Shown here piece after piece: positions 8,237-17,014 of a stretch of 64,000 nucleotides of DNA; the first letter of the stretch is position 1; the number at the start of each line of letters is the position of its first letter. Made by a program: the position numbers and the translations under genes. Source of the DNA: Mesorhizobium sp. B2-8-5 (GTDB taxonomy: Bacteria; Pseudomonadota; Alphaproteobacteria; Rhizobiales; Rhizobiaceae). The notes under the pieces were generated by a model. The model did not search any database, was not told where the DNA came from, and was given only the letters and a program-made list of their open reading frames with translations. The stretch is from the NCBI RefSeq assembly GCF_006440675.2, contig NZ_CP083951.1:620001-684000 (forward strand). Direction: 5' to 3'.

Positions 8237-8551
8237 ATGAGCGACTGGGTCGAGGCCTGCGCGGCCGGAGACATTGACGAAGAGGACGTGATGCGGTTCG
8301 ACCATGCCGGCCGCACCTTTGCCATCTACCGCAGCCCGGACGACGAATATTTCGCGACCGACGGCCTGTGCACGCATGAAAAGGTGCATCTGGCCGACGG
8401 GCTGGTGATGGACGACATCATCGAATGCCCCAAGCACAACGGCCGCTTCAACTACAAGACCGGCGACGCGCGCGGCGCGCCGGTCTGCGTCAACCTCAAG
8501 ACCTATCCGGTCAAGGTCGACGCCGGCAAAGTCCTGATCCAGATCGGGTGA
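8237..8551 (+). CDS. mocE: MocE-type Rieske [2Fe-2S] ferredoxin
   Basis: This is a 104-aa soluble Rieske ferredoxin. The cluster ligands are C45-T-H47 and C64-P-K-H67, with the 16-residue spacing seen in this family. The start at 8237 has GGAGGACGAG immediately upstream; an earlier in-frame ATG overlaps the desaturase stop and is less likely. The protein should pass electrons from the reductase encoded next to the di-iron oxygenase before it. The MocE subfamily was named from the Rhizobium rhizopine locus. The gene symbol reflects the subfamily, not a proven role in rhizopine use. Confidence 0.85.
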   Translation: MSDWVEACAAGDIDEEDVMRFDHAGRTFAIYRSPDDEYFATDGLCTHEKVHLADGLVMDDIIECPKHNGRFNYKTGDARGAPVCVNLKTYPVKVDAGKVLIQIG

Positions 8552-8555
8552 GATC

Positions 8556-9785
8556 ATGCAAGCGGGGATGGTGATCATCGGAGCAGGCGAATGCGGCGGG
8601 CGCGCCGCGCTTGCGCTCCGCGATCTCGGTTTCGAAGGGCCGGTCGCGCTGGTCGGCGACGAGCCGCATCTGCCCTATGAGCGGCCGCCGCTGTCGAAGG
8701 AAGCGATGACCGGCGAGGCGCCGGCCATCAAGGCGATCGCCAGCGACGCGTTTTTCGCCGAACGCTCGATCCGCCACATCCATTCCGTCCGCGCCGTCGC
8801 GATCGATCGCGGCGCGCACGTCGTGCGGCTGTCGGACGGCTCTTCCCTGCCATATGAAAAGCTTTTGCTGGCGACCGGATCGGTGCCGCGCAAGCTGTCG
8901 ATGCCGGGGCTTGGCGGCCGCTGCGTCTATCTCAGGACCTTCAACGACGCTTTAGCCATTCGCGCCCATCTCAGCGCCGGCAACCGTGTCGCCATCATCG
9001 GCGGCGGCTTCATCGGCCTCGAGCTCGCGGCCTCGGCGCGCAAGCTTGGCGCCATCGTCACGGTCATCGAGGCGCAGCCGCGCATCCTGATGCGCGGCGT
9101 GCCGGCCGAGATCGCCGAAATCATCCACAAGGCGCATGAGACCGAGGGTGTTGCGATCCGCACCGGCCAGGGAATCGCAGCGATTGACGATGACGGCGCG
9201 GAGGTCGGCATCACGCTGGCCGACGGACGGAAGGTCATCGCCGATCTCACGGTGATCGGCATCGGCGCCGTGCCGGTGACGGCGCTTGCCGCCGAAAGTG
9301 GGCTAACAATCGACAACGGCATCGCTGTCGATGAGCATTTGCGCACAGCCGATCCGGATATCTTCGCCGCCGGCGATTGCTGCTCGTTCCCGCTCGCCGT
9401 CTATGGCGGCCGGCGGGTGCGGCTGGAGGCCTGGCGCAACGCCCAGGAACAGGGCGCACTGGCTGCGAAGAACATGCTGGGCGCCGATGCGGCGCATGCC
9501 GCCGTGCCGTGGTTCTGGTCGGATCAGTACGGGCTTACCCTGCAGATCGCCGGGCTGTCGGACGAAGGCAAGAGCATCGTGCGGCGCGACCTCGATGACG
9601 GCGCCTTCATCCTGTTCCACCTGGCGGAAGACGGCAGACTGGTCGCCGCCAGCGGCATCGGCCCCGGCAATTCGGTGGCGCGCGACATCCGCCTGGCGGA
9701 GATGCTGATCGCCAAGAGAGCGAGCCCGGCGCCGGAAGCGCTCGGCTCGCAGGCGGTCAAGCTGAAGTCGCTGCTGGCGGCGTGA
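8556..9785 (+). CDS. NAD(P)H-dependent ferredoxin reductase (MocF-like)
   Basis: This 409-aa FAD-dependent reductase belongs to the oxygenase-coupled family (like ThcD, putidaredoxin reductase and BphA4). It has an N-terminal IIGAGECGG dinucleotide loop, the PYERPPLSK segment typical of this family, a second Rossmann motif (IIGGGFIGLE, near residue 148) and the FAAGDC FAD motif. It starts 4 bp after the ferredoxin stop, so the two are probably co-translated. Its expected role is to reduce the Rieske ferredoxin for the desaturase-like oxygenase. Confidence 0.9.
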   Translation: MQAGMVIIGAGECGGRAALALRDLGFEGPVALVGDEPHLPYERPPLSKEAMTGEAPAIKAIASDAFFAERSIRHIHSVRAVAIDRGAHVVRLSDGSSLPYEKLLLATGSVPRKLSMPGLGGRCVYLRTFNDALAIRAHLSAGNRVAIIGGGFIGLELAASARKLGAIVTVIEAQPRILMRGVPAEIAEIIHKAHETEGVAIRTGQGIAAIDDDGAEVGITLADGRKVIADLTVIGIGAVPVTALAAESGLTIDNGIAVDEHLRTADPDIFAAGDCCSFPLAVYGGRRVRLEAWRNAQEQGALAAKNMLGADAAHAAVPWFWSDQYGLTLQIAGLSDEGKSIVRRDLDDGAFILFHLAEDGRLVAASGIGPGNSVARDIRLAEMLIAKRASPAPEALGSQAVKLKSLLAA

Positions 9786-9791
9786 GGTTTT

Positions 9792-10748
9792 TTAGAAAAG
9801 CGCCTTCAGCTCGTCCAGCTTGTCGTTGACCAGCCAGCCGTAATAATTCTCCTCCGGCAGCTTTTCCGGCTCGCCGGCGGCGCTGCGCTTCTCGTTCTCG
9901 GCCTTCAGTGCATAGGCGCGCTGCTCGGGATTGCCGACATTGTAGAGCGTGGCGGTCAGGCCCGGATTTTTCGAGATGTCGAAGCCTGCGATGCCGCGAT
10001 AGGCGTCGATCGACTTTTTGATGGTCGCGGCGACGTAGGGCAGCGTCAGGTCCGGGTCCATGATGGTCTTGTAGACCGCGTTGGGGTCGCTGACGTCGAG
10101 CCTGGGCAGGCCGGAGACCTTGTGCACCAGGTCGCTCATCTGCAGCGCCGTCAGCGGGTTCAACTGGCCGAGCCCGAACGTCTGGCCGGCATAATAAGGC
10201 TGGAAGAAGGTGGCGCCGAAGCGGTCGTCGGGGAAATCCTCGCCGCCGACGCTCTTGCCGCGGAAGGAGCGGTTCCAGACCTGCTCGCGGCATTCCCAAA
10301 GGTCGTAGCTGTCCATGCCGGCGCATTTCTTGAATTCCGGCCGCTGGATGAAATCGCTGACGTCCTCACCGTGATAGGCGAAGGAAAGCTTGCTCGACAG
10401 GTATGAGATCGCCTTGACGTAGTAGGTCTGCAGGCGGTCGTAGGCGTCGACATTGTAGGTGTGCTCGCCGACGATGGCGCCGACAATATGCATGGGATCT
10501 ATGCCGTAGGCCGCCGCCACCTTCCTGATCTTGCCGCGTAGCTCGGCGTCGTTCTGCAACAGCGCGTAGACCTTGCGGTACTTGGCCTGGAAGGTGGTGT
10601 TGGTGGCTTGGGTGCGCCGGCTGGAGGCGCCCGGAATATCCGGCTGCACGCTGTAGCGGTTGCCCGGCGGCACCATTGTCGCGGCATCGGCGGTTGCCAC
10701 CGCCGTCGCCAAGGCCATGCCGAGAAAAAGCAGGATAAGTTTCTTCAT
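9792..10748 (-). CDS. DUF1402 family exported protein
   Basis: This 318-aa protein has a signal peptide (MKKLILLFLGMALATAVATADA). The mature region contains AYGIDPMHIVGAIVGEHTYNVDAYD, then a long conserved segment with FGLGQLNPLTAL. The GEH and GLGQLNP stretches recall lytic transglycosylase-type folds, so a role at peptidoglycan is possible but unproven. The family is known from Rhizobiales as DUF1402. The start at 10748 is set by the signal peptide. It converges with the ferredoxin reductase gene, leaving only 6 bp between the stops. Confidence 0.85.
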   Translation of the reverse strand: MKKLILLFLGMALATAVATADAATMVPPGNRYSVQPDIPGASSRRTQATNTTFQAKYRKVYALLQNDAELRGKIRKVAAAYGIDPMHIVGAIVGEHTYNVDAYDRLQTYYVKAISYLSSKLSFAYHGEDVSDFIQRPEFKKCAGMDSYDLWECREQVWNRSFRGKSVGGEDFPDDRFGATFFQPYYAGQTFGLGQLNPLTALQMSDLVHKVSGLPRLDVSDPNAVYKTIMDPDLTLPYVAATIKKSIDAYRGIAGFDISKNPGLTATLYNVGNPEQRAYALKAENEKRSAAGEPEKLPEENYYGWLVNDKLDELKALF

Positions 10749-10925
10749 ACGCCGCCGCTTTCGAATGCGCGGCAAACTAGGTAAAGCGCGTGGCAGAGTC
10801 GAGAGAAGGCTTCGAGCCACCCACCAGAATGGTGGCCAGATGCTTCCATTTGGCCACACTTCGCATTGGAAGGGCGTTTCAGGCCGGCCTGAACCCGGCT
10901 CTAAATCGGGCATTGGCGAGGGGGC

Positions 10926-10953
10926 GTTTCGGGGCGAGCTTGAGCCCCGAAAC
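10926..10953 (-). terminator. Hairpin downstream of hslU
   Basis: A 10-bp perfect stem (GTTTCGGGGC / GCCCCGAAAC) with an 8-base loop lies 11 bp after the hslU stop in the minus direction. The T-run is weak, so termination is likely but not certain. The remainder of the gap to 10749 shows only a tRNA T-arm-like fragment. Confidence 0.5.
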
Positions 10954-10963
10954 CAAGACAGGC

Positions 10964-12274
10964 TTAAAGGATGAACCGCGACAGGTCGGTGTTGCGCGAC
11001 AAGTCGCCGACATGCTTCTCGACATAGGCGGCGTCGATGGTGACGGCCGTGCCGTTGCGGTCCGGGGCGTCGTAGGAGATTTCGTCCAGCACGCGCTCCA
11101 TTACCGTCTGCAGGCGCCGGGCGCCGATGTTCTCGACGCTGGCGTTGAGGTCGACGGCGATGCCGGCGAGCGAATCGATGGCGTCGTCGGTGAAGGTCAG
11201 ATCGACGCCTTCGGTCTTCATCAGCGCGATATACTGCTTGATGAGGCTTGCCTCCGTCTCGGTGAGGATGCGGATGAAATCCGCCTTCTCCAGCGCGCGC
11301 AGCTCGACACGGATCGGCAGGCGGCCCTGCAGCTCGGGCAGCAGGTCGGACGGCTTGGAGACGTGGAAGGCGCCCGAAGCGATGAACAATATATGGTCGG
11401 TCTTGATCGGCCCATATTTGGTCGCGACCGTGGTGCCTTCGACCAGCGGCAGCAGGTCGCGCTGCACGCCTTCGCGCGACGGGCCGCCCGAAATGTCGCT
11501 CCTGGCCGCGATCTTGTCGATCTCGTCGAGGAAGACGATGCCGTCGTTTTCGGCCGATTCCAGCGCTCTGCGCACCACCTCGTCCTGATCGAGCAGCTTG
11601 TCGGACTCGTCATTGACCAGCAGCGCGTAGGAATCGCGCACCGTGGTCTTGCGGGTCTTGGTCTTGCGGCCGCCCATCGCCTTCGACAGCATGTCGTTGA
11701 TGTTGAGCACGCCGACATTGGCGCCGGGCATGCCGGGAATCTCGAAGCCGGGCATGCCGCCGGTGCCGGTGTCGGCCACCTCGATCTCGATCTCCTTGTC
11801 GTCGAGCTCGCCGTCGCGCAGCTTCTTGCGGAACGAATCGCGGGTCGCCGGGCTCGCCGTCTTGCCGACGAGGGCTTCCAGCACGCGTTCCTCGGCATTG
11901 ACCTGGGCGCGCGCATTGACATCGCCGCGCATCTTTTCGCGCGCCAGGCCGATGGCAACCTCGACGAGGTCGCGCACGATCTGTTCGACATCGCGGCCGA
12001 CATAGCCGACCTCGGTGAACTTGGTCGCCTCGACCTTGACGAAGGGCGCGCCGGCAAGCCGCGCCAAGCGGCGCGAGATCTCGGTCTTGCCGACACCGGT
12101 CGGGCCGATCATCAGGATGTTCTTCGGCATCACCTCTTCGCGCATCTGGCCTTCCAGCTGCTGGCGGCGCCAGCGGTTGCGCAAGGCGATCGCCACGGCG
12201 CGCTTGGCGTCCTTCTGGCCGATGATGAAGCGGTCGAGTTCCGAAACGATTTCACGGGGAGAAAAGGTGCTCAT
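10964..12274 (-). CDS. hslU: ATP-dependent protease ATPase subunit HslU
   Basis: This is a 436-aa AAA+ unfoldase with the N-terminal [16 protein letters not shown] signature, Walker A GPTGVGKT (57-64) and Walker [12 protein letters not shown]. The C-terminal tail ending DLSRFIL is expected to dock into HslV and activate it. The length matches the family. HslU hexamers unfold substrates for the HslV peptidase in the cytoplasm. It is the last gene of the hslV-GNAT-DUF2585-hslU cluster and starts 5 bp after the DUF2585 stop, so it depends on upstream transcription. Confidence 0.98.
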   Translation of the reverse strand: MSTFSPREIVSELDRFIIGQKDAKRAVAIALRNRWRRQQLEGQMREEVMPKNILMIGPTGVGKTEISRRLARLAGAPFVKVEATKFTEVGYVGRDVEQIVRDLVEVAIGLAREKMRGDVNARAQVNAEERVLEALVGKTASPATRDSFRKKLRDGELDDKEIEIEVADTGTGGMPGFEIPGMPGANVGVLNINDMLSKAMGGRKTKTRKTTVRDSYALLVNDESDKLLDQDEVVRRALESAENDGIVFLDEIDKIAARSDISGGPSREGVQRDLLPLVEGTTVATKYGPIKTDHILFIASGAFHVSKPSDLLPELQGRLPIRVELRALEKADFIRILTETEASLIKQYIALMKTEGVDLTFTDDAIDSLAGIAVDLNASVENIGARRLQTVMERVLDEISYDAPDRNGTAVTIDAAYVEKHVGDLSRNTDLSRFIL

Positions 12275-12279
12275 AAGAC

Positions 12280-12879
12280 TCAAATTCCACTTTGCCACTG
12301 CTTGATGGACTCGAACGGATGCAGCAGCATGATCACGTTGAGCGTCAGATTGTCCCGGATGATGTAGCCCGTGCCGAGCTCGAAGATGAGCGCCAGGGCC
12401 ACGATCACCCATATAGGTAGCTTTCGCGCCATCACAAACCCCAGCGCCATGAACAGCGTGTCGGACACCGAGTTGATGATGGAGTCGCCGTAATAGTTGA
12501 GCGAGATCGTGCCGGCGCGGTAGCGGTCGATGATGAAAGGGCTGTTTTCCAGAAGCTCCCAGCCCCCCTCGATCAGGACCGCGAAAGCGAGCCTCAGCCC
12601 GACCGGCGAGCGTGGAAACAGGAACGTCGCCAGCGCGTAGAACAGGAAGCCGTGGATGATGTGCGAGAAGGTGTACCAGTCGGCGATGTGCTGGGAATTC
12701 TCCGAGCTGTTGACCACGCCGTGCCAGAGCTTGACGTAGCCGCAGGTGCAGATCGGCGGATGGCCCATGCCGTACAAGGCGCCCGCCTGGAAGACGACCA
12801 GGGCAAGCACGAGCAGCAGGCCCATTCGCCAGCTGTCCTCATAGGCCGATAGCGTCTTATCCTGTTCGGATGCGGTCAT
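12280..12879 (-). CDS. DUF2585 (UPF0314) membrane protein
   Basis: This 199-aa protein has hydrophobic segments near residues 18-38, 80-95, 130-150 and 155-170. It contains a conserved [11 protein letters not shown] patch and histidines in [13 protein letters not shown]. It matches the DUF2585 family, found next to hslU in Rhizobiales. No function is established. It lies 4 bp after the GNAT stop and 5 bp before hslU, so it belongs to the hsl transcript. Confidence 0.85.
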   Translation of the reverse strand: MTASEQDKTLSAYEDSWRMGLLLVLALVVFQAGALYGMGHPPICTCGYVKLWHGVVNSSENSQHIADWYTFSHIIHGFLFYALATFLFPRSPVGLRLAFAVLIEGGWELLENSPFIIDRYRAGTISLNYYGDSIINSVSDTLFMALGFVMARKLPIWVIVALALIFELGTGYIIRDNLTLNVIMLLHPFESIKQWQSGI

Positions 12880-12883
12880 TCAG

Positions 12884-13468
12884 TCAGTCCCCCAAAATTT
12901 CGTCGTCTTCGGCCGCATCGACAGCCATCAGCACGACGTCCCCATATTGCGAATGCCTGCGGCCGATCGGCCTGAAGCCCGCCTTCTCATAGGCGCGGAT
13001 GGCGCGGCCATTGTCGGGATGCGGATCGATGATGACGCGCGGCGCGCCTTCCTCGAACAGCTCCTCGACGAACTGGCGCACGATGGCCGAGCCATGGCCG
13101 ATGCCGACCAGCTCCGGCGGACCGATCGACAGATCGATGCCAACCGTGCCGAAGGGCTGATCGGCATAGGGATGATCGTCCTCCATATGCGGGTCATAGC
13201 TCTGCAGATAGGCGATCGGCCTGCCGTCGAGCTCGACGATGAGCGGTTCCACCGAGACCGAATCGATATGCTCGCGGATCTCGGCGATTTCCTTGGTCGG
13301 ATCGTCCCACCATGCGGCAACATGCGGCTCGCGCAGCCAACTGGCGATCATCGGCAGGTCTTTTTGCGTGACCGGCCGAAAATCATATGTGTCTGCTGGT
13401 TCGACCATGATCTTGTCCGAAAACCGGCGGCCACTTTTCGCTTTCGCGGTCCTTCGGTTCGGGATCAT
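12884..13468 (-). CDS. GNAT family N-acetyltransferase (AAC(6')-like)
   Basis: This is a protein of up to 194 aa whose acetyltransferase core begins near YDFRPVTQKDLPMIASWL. It includes the acetyl-CoA region GIGHGSAIVRQFVEELF and the IDPHPDNGRAIRAYEKAGF motif. The WLREPHVAAWW and AYLQSYDPH stretches resemble the aminoglycoside 6'-acetyltransferase / IucB-type branch; the acceptor is unknown. Two starts are possible: 13468 (4 bp after the hslV stop) and 13408. The first 20 codons of the longer form are entirely repeat-derived (see 13406-13469), so the shorter form may be the native protein. Confidence 0.85.
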   Translation of the reverse strand: MIPNRRTAKAKSGRRFSDKIMVEPADTYDFRPVTQKDLPMIASWLREPHVAAWWDDPTKEIAEIREHIDSVSVEPLIVELDGRPIAYLQSYDPHMEDDHPYADQPFGTVGIDLSIGPPELVGIGHGSAIVRQFVEELFEEGAPRVIIDPHPDNGRAIRAYEKAGFRPIGRRHSQYGDVVLMAVDAAEDDEILGD

Positions 13469-13469
13469 G
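13406..13469. repeat. Short palindromic element overlapping the GNAT N-terminus
   Basis: The ends CATGATC and GATCATG flank a core with CCGAAAACCGG and CCACTTTTCG. This core recurs in diverged form at 23768-23816, 30958-31058, 37619-37642, 47821-47866 and 57844-57887. Here it lies between hslV and the body of the acetyltransferase gene and supplies an upstream ATG. Confidence 0.65.
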
Positions 13470-13473
13470 GTCG

Positions 13474-14025
13474 TCAGGCGGCATCGAGCGTTTCGACAAC
13501 AAAATTGTTGTTGGTATAGACGCAGATGTCGGCCGCGATCTGCATCGCCTTGCGGGCGATCTCCTCGGCATCCTTGTCGGTGTCGATCAGCGCGCGGGCA
13601 GCCGCCAGCGCATAGTTGCCGCCGGAACCGATGGCCATGACGCCATGCTCGGGCTCCAGCACGTCGCCATTGCCGGTCAGCGCCAGCGAGACCGACTTGT
13701 CGGCGACCAGCATCATGGCTTCCAGGCGGCGCAGATAGCGGTCGGTGCGCCAGTCCTTGGCGAGCTCGACGCAGGCGCGCGTCAGCTGGTCGGGATATTG
13801 CTCGAGCTTGGCCTCGAGCCGCTCGAGCAGGGTGAAGGCATCGGCGGTGGCGCCGGCGAAGCCGGCAATGACGCTGCCGCCCTTGCCGATGCGGCGCACC
13901 TTGCGGGCGTTGCCCTTCATGATCGTCTGGCCGAGGCTGACCTGGCCGTCGCCGGCGATCACGACCTTATTGCCCTTGCGCACGCTGATGATGGTCGTGG
14001 CGTGCATGGTGAGTTCGTTCGACAT
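13474..14025 (-). CDS. hslV: ATP-dependent protease peptidase subunit HslV
   Basis: This 183-aa threonine peptidase has the conserved [19 protein letters not shown] beginning, with [17 protein letters not shown] and [14 protein letters not shown] further on. It forms the double-hexamer proteolytic core that HslU feeds. The catalytic threonine must be exposed by removal of the short leader MSNELTMHA or of a shorter one starting at the internal ATG. Alphaproteobacterial HslV commonly carries such a leader. It is the first gene of the hsl cluster and is divergent from hisB across a 216-bp gap that should hold both promoters. Confidence 0.97.
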   Translation of the reverse strand: MSNELTMHATTIISVRKGNKVVIAGDGQVSLGQTIMKGNARKVRRIGKGGSVIAGFAGATADAFTLLERLEAKLEQYPDQLTRACVELAKDWRTDRYLRRLEAMMLVADKSVSLALTGNGDVLEPEHGVMAIGSGGNYALAAARALIDTDKDAEEIARKAMQIAADICVYTNNNFVVETLDAA

Positions 14026-14241
14026 TTGAGCTCCGATGCGCGCTATCCCTTGAAAAGGCGATTGGCGCGGTACGAGTGAGTTTGATCGGCCATATGTATG
14101 CATAGGGCCAACGATTGCAAACCGCCCCTCAGCCGAGGCCATACCGCTAGGAATGGCAACTGGCAATCGCCGGATCATGCTGATAGAAGGCTTTCGTTTT
14201 CAAGCCCTGGCGCCTCCGAACAGGGCAACAAGGACAGAGCG

Positions 14242-14838
14242 ATGACGCGTTCGGCCGAAGTTAGCCGCAAGACCAAGGAAACCGAGATTTCGGTCTCCGT
14301 CCATGTCGACGGCAAGGGAAAATCCGACATTTCGACCGGTGTCGGCTTCTTCGACCATATGCTCGACCAGCTGTCGCGGCATTCGCTGATCGACATGACG
14401 ATCAAGGCCAAGGGCGACCTGCATATCGACGACCACCACACGGTCGAGGACACCGGGATCGCGATCGGCCAGGCGTTGAGCAAGGCGCTGGGCGAGCGGC
14501 GTGGCATCATGCGCTACGCCTCGATCGACCTCGCCATGGACGAGACGCTGACCAGGGCGGCGATCGACGTCTCCGGCCGGCCTTTCCTGGTCTGGAATGT
14601 CGCCTTCTCGTCGCCGAAGATCGGCACGTTCGACACCGAACTGGTGCGCGAGTTCTTCCAGGCGCTGGCGCAGAATGCCGGCATCACGCTGCATGTGACC
14701 AACCATTACGGCGCCAACAACCATCACATCGCCGAAACCTGCTTCAAGGCGGTGGCGCGGGCGCTGCGCGCGGCGCTGGAGCGCGATCCGCGCCAGCCTG
14801 ACACGGTGCCTTCCACCAAGGGATCCCTGAAAGGATAG
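14242..14838 (+). CDS. hisB: Imidazoleglycerol-phosphate dehydratase HisB
   Basis: This 198-aa monofunctional dehydratase acts at the sixth step of histidine synthesis. The metal-binding histidine motifs are visible: [29 protein letters not shown] and, in the second half, [16 protein letters not shown]. The start at 14242 ([16 protein letters not shown]) is preferred over longer in-frame reading into the promoter gap. It opens the his operon and is followed 4 bp later by a DUF2628 gene. Confidence 0.97.
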   Translation: MTRSAEVSRKTKETEISVSVHVDGKGKSDISTGVGFFDHMLDQLSRHSLIDMTIKAKGDLHIDDHHTVEDTGIAIGQALSKALGERRGIMRYASIDLAMDETLTRAAIDVSGRPFLVWNVAFSSPKIGTFDTELVREFFQALAQNAGITLHVTNHYGANNHHIAETCFKAVARALRAALERDPRQPDTVPSTKGSLKG

Positions 14839-14842
14839 CCCT

Positions 14843-15319
14843 ATGGCGATCTATGTGGTGATGCAGCCGCCGGCTGGCGGCAACAAAGCCGAGGACGCGA
14901 TCTTCGTGCGCGACAGTTTCACCTGGCTGGGCTTCCTGGCCGCGCCGCTCTGGCTCGCCTGGCACCGGCTGTGGATCGAGGCGGCCCTGACCTTCATCGT
15001 CATGGCGCTCCTGTCGGTGCTCGGCGAGAGGCTCGGGCTCGAAGCGGCCGGATCGCTGCTGTCGCTGCTGGTCTCGCTCTATGTCGGGTTCGAAGGCCGG
15101 GGCCTGCGCATCGCGGCACTTCGCCGGCGCGGCTGGCGGGAATGGGGCGTGGTCGAGGCCGGCAATCTCGGCGATGCCGAGACGCGCCATGCGCTGGAAA
15201 CCGCCGACGATGTCGAGGAGGAGGCGCCAATGCCGCGCATCGTGCCGGATGCGTCGCTGGCCCGTCCGCCACAGACAGGCATGGCGCTGGGACTGACCCA
15301 TACGCCCGGAAGGCCCTGA
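14843..15319 (+). CDS. DUF2628 domain membrane protein
   Basis: This is a 158-aa protein. Its conserved N-terminus (IYVVMQPP, then FVRDSFTWLGFLAAPLWLAWHRLW) and two to three hydrophobic spans (about 28-45, 50-68 and 70-84) identify DUF2628. The tail from residue 110 is polar and probably disordered. The function is unknown. It sits between hisB and hisH with gaps of 4 and 1 bp, so it is co-expressed with histidine synthesis. Rhizobial his operons often carry this gene. Confidence 0.85.
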   Translation: MAIYVVMQPPAGGNKAEDAIFVRDSFTWLGFLAAPLWLAWHRLWIEAALTFIVMALLSVLGERLGLEAAGSLLSLLVSLYVGFEGRGLRIAALRRRGWREWGVVEAGNLGDAETRHALETADDVEEEAPMPRIVPDASLARPPQTGMALGLTHTPGRP

Positions 15320-15320
15320 C

Positions 15321-15971
15321 ATGCGGGTAGCCATCATCGACTACGGCTCGGGCAATCTGCGCTCGGCCACCAAGGCCTTCGAGCGCGCCGCGCACGAGGC
15401 TGGCCTTGCCGCGGCCATCGAGTTGACGGCCGACGCCGAGCGGGTGCGTTCCGCCGACCGCATCGTACTGCCGGGTGTCGGCGCCTATGCCGACTGCGCC
15501 GCCGGCCTGCACGCGGTGGCGGGCATGTGGGAGGCGGTGGAGGAAGCGGCAATCGCCAAGGGGCGGCCTTTCCTCGGCATCTGCGTCGGCATGCAGCTGA
15601 TGTCGGAACGCGGCCTCGAAAAGACCGTCACCAAGGGCCTCGGCTGGGTCGCCGGCGACGTCAAGGAGATCACGCCGTCCGATCCGGCGCTGAAAATTCC
15701 GCAGATCGGCTGGAACACGATCGAGCTTACCCGCCCGCATCCGCTGTTTTCCGGCATCGAGACCGGCGCGAAGGGATTGCACGCCTATTTCGTCCATTCC
15801 TATCATCTGGAAGCGAAGAATCCGGCCGAGATCGTGGCGACAGCGGACTATGGCGGCGCGGTGACAGCAGCGGTTGCGCGCGACAATATCGCCGGCACGC
15901 AGTTTCATCCTGAAAAGAGCCAGGCGCTCGGCCTGGCCTTGATCACCAATTTCTTGAAGTGGAGGCCCTGA
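15321..15971 (+). CDS. hisH: Imidazole glycerol phosphate synthase subunit HisH
   Basis: This is the 216-aa glutamine amidotransferase subunit. It begins VAIIDYGSGNLRS and has the nucleophile C88 in GICVGMQLM and the C-terminal FHPEKSQ with the catalytic His and Glu. It hydrolyses glutamine and channels ammonia to HisF. It is separated from hisF here by DUF1330, hisA and an arginase-fold gene, all packed tightly. Confidence 0.97.
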   Translation: MRVAIIDYGSGNLRSATKAFERAAHEAGLAAAIELTADAERVRSADRIVLPGVGAYADCAAGLHAVAGMWEAVEEAAIAKGRPFLGICVGMQLMSERGLEKTVTKGLGWVAGDVKEITPSDPALKIPQIGWNTIELTRPHPLFSGIETGAKGLHAYFVHSYHLEAKNPAEIVATADYGGAVTAAVARDNIAGTQFHPEKSQALGLALITNFLKWRP

Positions 15972-15973
15972 AA

Positions 15974-16264
15974 ATGAGCAAGAAGGGCTATTGGATGGCG
16001 ATGATCGATGTCCGCGATCCGGACGTCTACAAGCAGTATATCGAAGCGAATGCCGTCGCCTTCGCGAAATACGGCGCGAAGTTCCCGGTCCGGGCCGGCC
16101 GCTACGAGAGCCCGGAAGGAGCGACCGGCAACCGTCACGTGCTGGTCGAGTTCGACACCTACGACAAGGCGATCGAATGCTATCACTCGCCTGAATACCA
16201 GCATGCCTCGAAGTTCCGGCTCGCCGCCTCGACCGGCCATTTCGTCATCGTCGAGGGCGCCTGA
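15974..16264 (+). CDS. DUF1330 family protein
   Basis: This is a 96-aa protein beginning MSKKGYWMAMIDVRDPDVYKQY. It has the ferredoxin-like dimeric alpha-beta barrel pattern and the VEFDTYDKAIECYHSPEYQ motif of DUF1330. No enzymatic role is established. An alternative ATG at 15959 would overlap hisH and is less likely. It lies 2 bp after hisH and 3 bp before hisA. Confidence 0.85.
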   Translation: MSKKGYWMAMIDVRDPDVYKQYIEANAVAFAKYGAKFPVRAGRYESPEGATGNRHVLVEFDTYDKAIECYHSPEYQHASKFRLAASTGHFVIVEGA

Positions 16265-16267
16265 CCC

Positions 16268-17014
16268 ATGATCCTGTTTCCGGCGATCGACCTCAAGGAC
16301 GGCAAGTGCGTGCGCCTGAAGCACGGCGACATGGCCACCGCCACCATCTACAATGACGATCCCGCCGCGCAGGCCAAGGCCTTCGAGGACCAGGGGTTCG
16401 AGTGGCTGCATGTCGTCGACCTCAACGGCGCCTTCAAGGGCCAGAGCGTCAACTCAGCGGCGGTCGACGCCATCCTGAAGGCGACGAAGAATCCGGTGCA
16501 ACTCGGCGGCGGCATCCGCACCTTGCCGCAGATCGAAGACTGGCTGGACCGCGGCCTGACGCGCGTTATCCTCGGCACGGTGGCGGTGCGCGAACCCGAA
16601 CTGGTCAAGCAAGCCTGCAAGGTTTTTCCCGGAAAAATAGCGGTCGGCATCGACGCCAAGGGCGGCAAGGTCGCCGTCGAGGGCTGGGCCGAGGCCTCCG
16701 AGCTCGGCGTCATCGAGCTGGCGAAGAAGTTCGAGGGGGCAGGTGTGGCCGCCATCATCTACACCGACATCGATCGGGACGGTGTGCTGACCGGCATCAA
16801 CTGGGATTCGACCATCGACCTCGCCGAGGCGGTGTCCATTCCGGTGATCGCGTCCGGCGGCCTCGCCTCGATCGCCGACATCGTGCGCATGACCATGCCG
16901 GACGCGCACAAACTCGAAGGCGCGATCTCCGGCCGCGCCCTATATGACGGACGTATCGACCCGGCCGAGGCGCTGGCGATCCTGCGCGGCGAGCGGGCGG
17001 AGGCAAGAGCGTGA
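16268..17014 (+). CDS. hisA: HisA: ProFAR isomerase of histidine synthesis
   Basis: This 248-aa TIM-barrel isomerase begins [16 protein letters not shown] with catalytic Asp8. It has the duplicated phosphate-binding loops GGGIRT and GGLAS, and the second catalytic Asp lies in IYTDIDRDG. It catalyses the Amadori rearrangement of ProFAR to PRFAR. Its stop overlaps the GTG start of the following arginase-fold gene. Confidence 0.97.
   Translation: MILFPAIDLKDGKCVRLKHGDMATATIYNDDPAAQAKAFEDQGFEWLHVVDLNGAFKGQSVNSAAVDAILKATKNPVQLGGGIRTLPQIEDWLDRGLTRVILGTVAVREPELVKQACKVFPGKIAVGIDAKGGKVAVEGWAEASELGVIELAKKFEGAGVAAIIYTDIDRDGVLTGINWDSTIDLAEAVSIPVIASGGLASIADIVRMTMPDAHKLEGAISGRALYDGRIDPAEALAILRGERAEARA

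Noticed and set aside
10800..10880. tRNA-like T-arm on the minus strand (GGCTCGAAGCC) with a CCACC/GGTGG stem nearby
   Set aside because: No acceptor stem pairs with the CCA-like end, and the putative anticodon loop lacks U33. A full cloverleaf cannot be drawn.
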